Below, piece after piece: positions 20,328 to 24,873 of a DNA stretch of 24,873 bases. The notes below the pieces were generated by a model, which searched no databases, was not told where the DNA came from, and saw only the letters and a list, made by a program, of their open reading frames with translations. A program made the position numbers and the translations under genes. Each line of letters starts with the position of its first letter. Within the stretch, counting starts at the first letter, position 1. The stretch lies in the NCBI GenBank assembly GCA_903845455.1, contig CAIMXN010000254.1:1-24873 (forward strand), in the 5' to 3' direction. The DNA is from an uncultured beta proteobacterium (GTDB taxonomy: Bacteria; Pseudomonadota; Gammaproteobacteria; Burkholderiales; Burkholderiaceae).

Positions 20328-20954
20328 ATGAAAAAAACTTGGTTAGTCACAATGTTTGTTTTCACCCTGATTGGCAGCCAAGCGTTGTTTGCTCAAACGC
20401 GATTACCGGCAATCCCAATTGAGCAATACACGCCCGAGCAGGTGAAGGCTGCCCAAGAATTTGAGCTTGCCCGTAAGCGTCCGCCTTGGGGGCCTTTTGC
20501 AATGCTCATGTACAGCCCAGAGCTGATGAATAATGCCAGAGCCATGGGTGACTATTTAAGATACAAATCTTCCATCCCTAATATGTTGAGTGAGTTTGCC
20601 ATTTTGATTACTGCCCGTGAGTGGAGTCAAGACTATGAATGGAGCATTCATTACCCCATTGCCATTAAGACTGGCCTTAAAGTCGATATTGCTAGTGCGC
20701 TGAAAGAGGGTCGCCGTCCAGAGGGCATGAGCGAGGACGAAACCCTTGTGTACGATTTCACGCTTGAGTTGCAGCGCTATAAGCAGGTCTCAGATGTCAC
20801 CTTTGCCAGAGTAGAGAAACGTTTTGGTAAAAAAGGGGCAGTAGATCTTGCGGGAATAGCGGGCTATTACACTTTTTTGGCGATGGAGATGAATGTAGCT
20901 CGCCATCCTGCACCGGCTGACGGTGGCGTTCGTTTGCCACGTTTTCCAGACTGA
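20328..20954 (+). CDS. Secreted carboxymuconolactone-decarboxylase-like (AhpD-fold) protein
   Basis: This 208-residue protein has a signal peptide ending LFAQ (residue 23). It resembles CMD-like proteins: WGPFAMLMYSPELMNNARAMGDYLRYKSSIPNMLSEFAILITAREWSQDYEWSIHYPIAIKTGL. It lacks the CxxC of AhpD, having EWSIHYPIA at the corresponding site, so a thiol peroxidase role is unlikely. The family includes lactone decarboxylases and uncharacterised members often found beside aromatic degradation genes. AAGAAG precedes the ATG. The gene stands just upstream of a controlled catabolic cluster, but a promoter separates them. Confidence 0.82.
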   Translation: MKKTWLVTMFVFTLIGSQALFAQTRLPAIPIEQYTPEQVKAAQEFELARKRPPWGPFAMLMYSPELMNNARAMGDYLRYKSSIPNMLSEFAILITAREWSQDYEWSIHYPIAIKTGLKVDIASALKEGRRPEGMSEDETLVYDFTLELQRYKQVSDVTFARVEKRFGKKGAVDLAGIAGYYTFLAMEMNVARHPAPADGGVRLPRFPD

Positions 20955-20983
20955 ATTCTTTTGCTTTGCACAATAAGCATTTC

Positions 20984-21010
20984 TTGACAGGATTTTTTTT
21001 AAATGATAAT
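20984..21010 (+). promoter_or_regulatory. Promoter of the cyclase-TTT gene pair
   Basis: Consensus TTGACA (20984-20989), 15-bp spacer and GATAAT (21005-21010). TAATTT at a 17-bp spacing is an alternative -10. It lies 57 bp before the cyclase start codon. Confidence 0.6.
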
Positions 21011-21027
21011 TTAAACAACTGTTTAAA
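21010..21027. promoter_or_regulatory. 18-bp palindromic operator, probably for a TetR-type regulator
   Basis: TTTAAACA-AC-TGTTTAAA is a perfect 8-bp inverted repeat directly after the -10 box, where a bound repressor would block transcription. The tetR-type gene at 23053-23712 is the natural candidate, but the assignment is inferred. Confidence 0.6.
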
Positions 21028-21066
21028 AATTACACCCTTTCTTGATAATAAAAACCTAAGCCAATA

Positions 21067-22032
21067 ATGAAAAAAATTACCCGTGCAGATTTAAGTGCAG
21101 CAGCAGAAAAATATAAAAATTGGGGCAAGTGGGGTGCAGATGATGAAATTGGCACTTTGAACTTTACTCAGCCAGAAGATATTATTGCTGCAGCCCAGCT
21201 GGTCAAAAAGGGCAAAGTGATTTCTTTGGCTTTGAACTTTGATAGTAGCGGACCGCAGGGCGCAAAAACAAAATATCCGTCCATGGGACGTATCAATCCA
21301 GTCCACACGATGTTACGGACGGGAACAGATGCCTATGCTGGCGTTTTAGATAAACGCGGTATTCGGGCGGCGGACGATATGGTAGTAATGCCTTTGCAAT
21401 GTGGCACTCAGTGGGATGGTTTGGGGCATGTCTTCTATGAGAACTATATGTATAACGGCTATGATTGCCGTGAAGTATCTTCGGCGGGAGCGGCCAAGTG
21501 CGGCATTGAGAAGACAAAAGCCAAGATGGTGGGCCGTGGAATTTTGTTAGACGTAGCCAGGGCAAAAGGCCTTGAAACATTGCCTGAAGGCTATGGAATT
21601 ACCTGCAAAGATCTTGATGACACTGCTAAAAAGCAAGGCATTGAAATTAAGCGCGGTGACTACATCATCGTTCGTACTGGTCAAATGGAAGAGAAAATAA
21701 AAGCGGGCAGCTGGGATGGATACCCAGGCGGTGATGCCCCAGGTTTTGCATTTGAAACACTGGAGTGGATACAGCGCACAGAGCTAGCTGCTTTGGCAAG
21801 CGATACATGGGGATGCGAGGTCCGCCCAAATGAATCTGAGCCAGGAATTAATCAGCCTTGGCATTGGATTACCATCCCAATTATGGGCATGACCATGGGC
21901 GAGATTTTTTATCTCAAGGATCTTGCGGATGATTGTGCCCAAGATGGTATTTACGAATTTATGTTTGTTGCCCCAGCCATTCCAATTACGGGTGCTGTTG
22001 GATCGCCAACCAATCCCTTAGCAATCAAATAA
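21067..22032 (+). CDS. Cyclase-family (kynurenine formamidase-like) metal hydrolase
   Basis: This 321-residue protein belongs to the cyclase family (PF04199). The metal-binding motif appears as QCGTQWDGLGHVFYENYMYNG, a form of HxGTHxDxxxH with Gln in place of two histidines, common in the longer members. ILLDVARAKG, GDYIIVRTGQ and LASDTWGCEVRPNE are further family blocks. Members hydrolyse N-formylkynurenine, cyclic amides or lactone-like rings. It has no signal peptide. It is first in a likely operon with the TTT receptor 35 bp later. The substrate is unknown. Confidence 0.88.
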   Translation: MKKITRADLSAAAEKYKNWGKWGADDEIGTLNFTQPEDIIAAAQLVKKGKVISLALNFDSSGPQGAKTKYPSMGRINPVHTMLRTGTDAYAGVLDKRGIRAADDMVVMPLQCGTQWDGLGHVFYENYMYNGYDCREVSSAGAAKCGIEKTKAKMVGRGILLDVARAKGLETLPEGYGITCKDLDDTAKKQGIEIKRGDYIIVRTGQMEEKIKAGSWDGYPGGDAPGFAFETLEWIQRTELAALASDTWGCEVRPNESEPGINQPWHWITIPIMGMTMGEIFYLKDLADDCAQDGIYEFMFVAPAIPITGAVGSPTNPLAIK

Positions 22033-22067
22033 GTAGACTTATTCCCAACAATAGTGGGGGAGACAAT

Positions 22068-23066
22068 ATGTTGCAGTTAGAAAAAAATATAAAAAAAGCA
22101 TTTAAAAAAAGTATTACGCTTGGGTTGAGCTTGGTGGCTTTAGGAATGGTACAAGTGGCATTCGCTCAGCAGTACCCCGATAAGCCGATTCGCTTGATAG
22201 TTGCTTTTCCTCCAGGTGGGCCAGTAGACATTACGGCACGCATCTTATCTACGCAACTTGGTGACATTTTGAAGCAGTCGGTGATCGTCGAGAATAAGGC
22301 AGGGGCCGGAGGAAATATTGGAGCTCAATACGTTGCTAATGCTGCGCCTGATGGATATACCTTTTTAGTGACATCTGCAGCCTTTGCTGTAAATCCTTCT
22401 CTTTATGGCCTGGCTGCGGGATATAGTCCTGAGAAAAACTTTATTCCTGTGGTGGTGGCAACCACTCAAGCGAATGTGATTTCTGTAAATGAAAAAGTAG
22501 CTGCTAAATCAATTGCAGAATTGAAAGAGTTGGTATTCAAGGAGAATCTTTCCTACTCAAGCCCGGGGACAGGAACTACCCCACACCTTACTTGCGAAAA
22601 TTTATTTAGGGCTATTTGGAAGGCAAACGTCACCCATATTCCATATAAGGGTGCTGGGCCAGCCTCTTTAGCAGTAGTGGGTGGAGAGGTACCGATTGGT
22701 TGTACGGCGGTTGCTGGCATTTATCAGTTTTCTAAACAAGGCAAAGTGAGGATTCTTGGTGTATCAAGCGAAAAGCGCCTGGTAAGTTTGCCCGACGTAC
22801 CTACATTAGCAGAGCAGGGATATCCACAGATTAAGGATTACACCTGGTCAGCAGTATTTGCTCCAGCAAAAACACCATCTGCAATTGTGCAAAAGATAAA
22901 CCAAGCGATAAACCAAGTTTTGACCAATCCAGAAATGAAGGAAAAATTTGATCAAACTGGCTTGTTGATTGTGGGAGGATCTCCCAAGCAAACTAGTGAA
23001 TATATTAGTGAGGAGTTAAAGCGGTGGGCGCAGATTGTTAAGGAAACGGGTGCTAAGGTTGAGTAG
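22068..23066 (+). CDS. Bug/TTT-family periplasmic solute receptor
   Basis: The protein has 332 residues from the ATG at 22068, chosen over the longer frame because GGGGGAGA (22056-22063) precedes it and a signal peptide ending VAFAQ follows. QYPDKPIRLIVAFPPGGPVDITARILSTQL is the hallmark Bug start, and VENKAGAGGNIGAQYVANAAPDGYTFL and YKGAGPASLAVVGGEV are the next blocks. Bug proteins capture carboxylic acids for tripartite tricarboxylate transport, usually with one receptor per substrate; no TctA/TctB genes are in the window. Its end overlaps the convergent tetR gene by 14 bp. Confidence 0.95.
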   Translation: MLQLEKNIKKAFKKSITLGLSLVALGMVQVAFAQQYPDKPIRLIVAFPPGGPVDITARILSTQLGDILKQSVIVENKAGAGGNIGAQYVANAAPDGYTFLVTSAAFAVNPSLYGLAAGYSPEKNFIPVVVATTQANVISVNEKVAAKSIAELKELVFKENLSYSSPGTGTTPHLTCENLFRAIWKANVTHIPYKGAGPASLAVVGGEVPIGCTAVAGIYQFSKQGKVRILGVSSEKRLVSLPDVPTLAEQGYPQIKDYTWSAVFAPAKTPSAIVQKINQAINQVLTNPEMKEKFDQTGLLIVGGSPKQTSEYISEELKRWAQIVKETGAKVE

Positions 23067-23712
23067 GGGCAGACAAAAATCCTTGCTCACAGAAATTCAG
23101 AATTTCAGGGAGAGCTTGTTTCAGGTTGCCGCCTTTAGCCTTCCCTTTAGAAATGACCTCTAGCCTTCCCGTATTTGACGCCACATACAAGTAAAGACCC
23201 ATGACAAAGATGAGCCGCCAACAAATTGAGGATTCACTGAGTTTAGGAAGGGTGCGCTTTAATTCGTCTACAAATAATAGGCTCACCTTGTCGTACAGTT
23301 TCGCCCTCAATGCGTCTTCAATTTCTTTGGGTTCGTTATGAAGTCTAGCCTGCAATTTGACAAAACTTTGTCCACCTATATCTTCGCTTGCCATCCTCAG
23401 GGGTGGGTAGACGAAGGCATAAAGCAACTCTTTCAGGGGAATGGGTTTCTTTTTTGCTTTAATTTTTGCTGCATGCAAAAGGTCAGCGCGCTCTTGAAGC
23501 AAAACAGAAGCACGTCGTTCAAAGACGGCATTAAACAGGCCGCGTTTATTTTTAAAGTGATAGTTAATGAGTGCTTGGTTCACTTTGGACTTAGCAGATA
23601 TATCACGTACTGTTGTCATGGCATAGCCATGCTCGGAAAACAATGTCTCCGCAACATTCAGCAAGCGAGTGGCTGTTTTGTTGTCTGGAGTCGCAAGAGT
23701 TTTAATAATCAT
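23053..23712 (-). CDS. TetR/AcrR-family transcriptional regulator
   Basis: The protein has 219 residues from the ATG at 23712; a TTG at 23727 is the alternative start. The N-terminal TetR helix-turn-helix is NKTATRLLNVAETLFSEHGYAMTTVRDISAKSKVNQALINYHFKNKRGLFNAVF. The C-terminal ligand domain has the layout of the CerR/YbiH-like group (PLRMASEDIGGQSFVKLQARL). It lies inside the catabolic cluster, divergent from the BKACE gene with a 40-bp gap. It probably represses the cluster until a pathway compound binds. Confidence 0.92.
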   Translation of the reverse strand: MIIKTLATPDNKTATRLLNVAETLFSEHGYAMTTVRDISAKSKVNQALINYHFKNKRGLFNAVFERRASVLLQERADLLHAAKIKAKKKPIPLKELLYAFVYPPLRMASEDIGGQSFVKLQARLHNEPKEIEDALRAKLYDKVSLLFVDELKRTLPKLSESSICWRLIFVMGLYLYVASNTGRLEVISKGKAKGGNLKQALPEILNFCEQGFLSAPTQP

Positions 23713-23716
23713 TATT
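23704..23716. promoter_or_regulatory. Small palindrome at the tetR start
   Basis: AATAAT-C-ATTATT overlaps the tetR start region in the divergent gap. It could be an operator, but it is AT-rich, short, and does not match the palindrome at 21010-21027. Confidence 0.25.
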
Positions 23717-23752
23717 GAAAAAGCCAATCAAAATAACTTCAAAGGAAAACCT

Positions 23753-24631
23753 ATGAGCAAGACAATCCTAACCTGTGCTGTTACTGGTAATTTAACAAAA
23801 CCAGAGATGACGCCCTATCTTCCCATTACGCCAAAGCAAATTGCAGATGCCTGTCTTGGTGCAGGTGAGGCAGGGGCTGCCGTAGTGCATATCCACGTCC
23901 GCAACCCTGATACAGGCAAGCCTTCGATGGAGCTTGATCATTATGCAGAAGTTATCACCCTCATCAAGGCACAAAATAAGGAACTCATCATTAACCTTAC
24001 CACGGGTCCGGGCGGTAGATATGTGCCAACAGAGGGCGATCCCAAGTTATTTGCACCTGGCACTACCTTATGTGACCCATTAAAGCGTGTTGAGCATGTT
24101 GCCAAACTGAGACCTGATATTTGTTCGTTAGATTTAAATACCATGAATTCTGGACCTGATGTGGTGATGAATACGCCAGCCAATGTTCGCAAGATGGCTA
24201 AGATCATTCGAGATGCGGGCGTGATGCCAGAATTGGAAATTTTTGATACGGGCGATTTAAATCTAGCCAAAGACTTAATTAAAGATGGCACATTGGAAGG
24301 TCCAGGGTTGTATACCTTTGTGATGGGGGTGAAGTATGGCTTGAACACCGATCCTGCGACCCTCTTGTATATGCGGGATCAATTACCACAAGGTGCTAAG
24401 TGGGCTGCTTTTGGCATTAGTCGTGCTGAGTTCCCGATTGTGGCGCAAGCTTGGCTGTATGGTGGGCATGTGCGGGTTGGCATGGAAGACAATATTTATC
24501 TGGAAAAAGGTGTGCTTTGCGAGTCCAATGCGCAGTTAGTTACCAGAGCTAAACGCATCATTAATGACATGGGCGGTGAATTAGCTTCATCAAATGAAAC
24601 ACGTGAAATGCTTGGCTTAAAAAAATCTTAA
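23753..24631 (+). CDS. BKACE (DUF849) beta-keto acid cleavage enzyme family protein
   Basis: The protein has 292 residues from the ATG at 23753, preceded by AAAGGAAA. It has ILTCAVTGNLTKPEMTPYLPITPKQIADACLGAGEAGAAVVHIHVRNPDTG. His46 and His48 of HIHVR are the zinc ligands in the Kce family, which cleaves 3-oxo acids with acetyl-CoA to give an acyl-CoA and acetoacetate. INLTTGPGGRYVPTEGDP, SLDLNTMNSG and the late VGMEDNIYLEKG block complete the family. The substrate varies widely across BKACE. It leads into the amidohydrolase gene 15 bp later. Confidence 0.94.
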   Translation: MSKTILTCAVTGNLTKPEMTPYLPITPKQIADACLGAGEAGAAVVHIHVRNPDTGKPSMELDHYAEVITLIKAQNKELIINLTTGPGGRYVPTEGDPKLFAPGTTLCDPLKRVEHVAKLRPDICSLDLNTMNSGPDVVMNTPANVRKMAKIIRDAGVMPELEIFDTGDLNLAKDLIKDGTLEGPGLYTFVMGVKYGLNTDPATLLYMRDQLPQGAKWAAFGISRAEFPIVAQAWLYGGHVRVGMEDNIYLEKGVLCESNAQLVTRAKRIINDMGGELASSNETREMLGLKKS

Positions 24632-24646
24632 ATAAGGAGCTTTCGT

Positions 24647-24873
24647 ATGAATAGTCGCAGATCTTTCCTAAAAACCTCCGCCAAAACCTTAGGCGGCCTC
24701 ACATTTTGCGGCTGTGGTTTACTGCATGCCGCAGAAACCCAGAGTAACGGACCTAAGCGTGTTACCCCTGTCTTTATCAATGGTAAGCGAGTAAAGACAA
24801 TCGACGTTCATGCACATTGCGTATTTCAAGATTCGCTTGATTTGATGGGCCCAGATTCAAAATCATATTTGCC
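24647..24873 (+). CDS. Tat-exported amidohydrolase, N-terminal part (partial)
   Basis: Seventy-five codons are present before the window ends. AAGGAGC (24634-24640) precedes the ATG. The start MNSRRSFLKTSAKTLGGLTF is a twin-arginine signal, and cysteines at 21 and 23 might also serve as a lipobox. DVHAHC (residues 53-58) is the first metal-binding HxH motif of the amidohydrolase superfamily, probably the amidohydrolase-2 (ACMSD-like) group. Such enzymes hydrolyse or decarboxylate ring-derived acids, in keeping with the cyclase and BKACE genes upstream. Confidence 0.82.
   Translation, partial: MNSRRSFLKTSAKTLGGLTFCGCGLLHAAETQSNGPKRVTPVFINGKRVKTIDVHAHCVFQDSLDLMGPDSKSYL

Noticed and set aside
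20137..20328. Minus-strand open frame of 63 codons before the CMD-like gene
   Set aside because: It has no recognisable domain or ribosome binding site and abuts the pseudouridine synthase start region, where leader and promoter sequence is expected.
21933..22067. Long start for the TTT receptor
   Set aside because: It overlaps the cyclase gene, whereas 22068 has a strong ribosome binding site and a signal peptide.

Overview
The window looks like a chromosomal segment of a low-to-moderate GC betaproteobacterium of the Burkholderiaceae, most like Polynucleobacter. This is inferred from the phasin end, the Bug/TTT-type solute receptor, the RF3 and pseudouridine synthase sequences, and short intergenic gaps. 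No database search was possible.

Region 1 (1-200) is the 3' end of a phasin gene and its terminator.

Region 2 (about 200-12,000) is the unusual part. It is a string of one- to three-gene units: an alpha/beta hydrolase, transglutaminase plus TlpA-like thioredoxin, GST, BrnT-BrnA toxin-antitoxin, a HigB-HigA-type pair with a broken toxin, TPR protein, double cupin, cytochrome c, histidine phosphatase, Cu/Zn SOD, SRPBCC protein, metallo-beta-lactamase fold protein, EF-hand protein, BLUF photoreceptor and a 50-residue secreted peptide. They are separated by at least 13 copies of one dispersed element. The element descends from the 3' half of a tRNA-Phe gene: anticodon-stem remnant, T-loop sequence, acceptor 3' strand and encoded CCA. 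Most copies are followed by a Rho-independent-type hairpin. All copies point the same way, whichever way the genes point. Several begin inside or within a few bases of a stop codon. Their hairpins vary in sequence but keep pairing. I saw no copy from about 11,120 to the end. The layout resembles an integron cassette array, but the repeats look tRNA-derived rather than like classical attC sites, and no recombinase is in the window. This is my candidate for an undescribed system.

Region 3 (12,073-20,109) is more ordinary. It holds a 2-haloacid dehalogenase-like HAD protein, a secreted lipase-like hydrolase, a minus-strand group (GNAT, histidine phosphatase, MipA/OmpV-like porin), an orphan ModA-like receptor, three small proteins, release factor 3 (prfC) and an RsuA/RluF-type pseudouridine synthase. 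The prfC frame has no ATG, GTG or TTG able to include its P-loop, which suggests a rare AUU start.

Region 4 (20,328-24,873) is a probable catabolic cluster: a secreted CMD-like protein, a cyclase/kynurenine-formamidase-type hydrolase, a TTT receptor, a TetR regulator, a BKACE (DUF849) enzyme and the start of a Tat-exported amidohydrolase. A TTGACA promoter with an adjoining 18-bp palindrome precedes the cyclase and is the likely TetR-type control point. The genes suggest uptake and ring-opening or cleavage of an organic acid; the substrate cannot be told from sequence.
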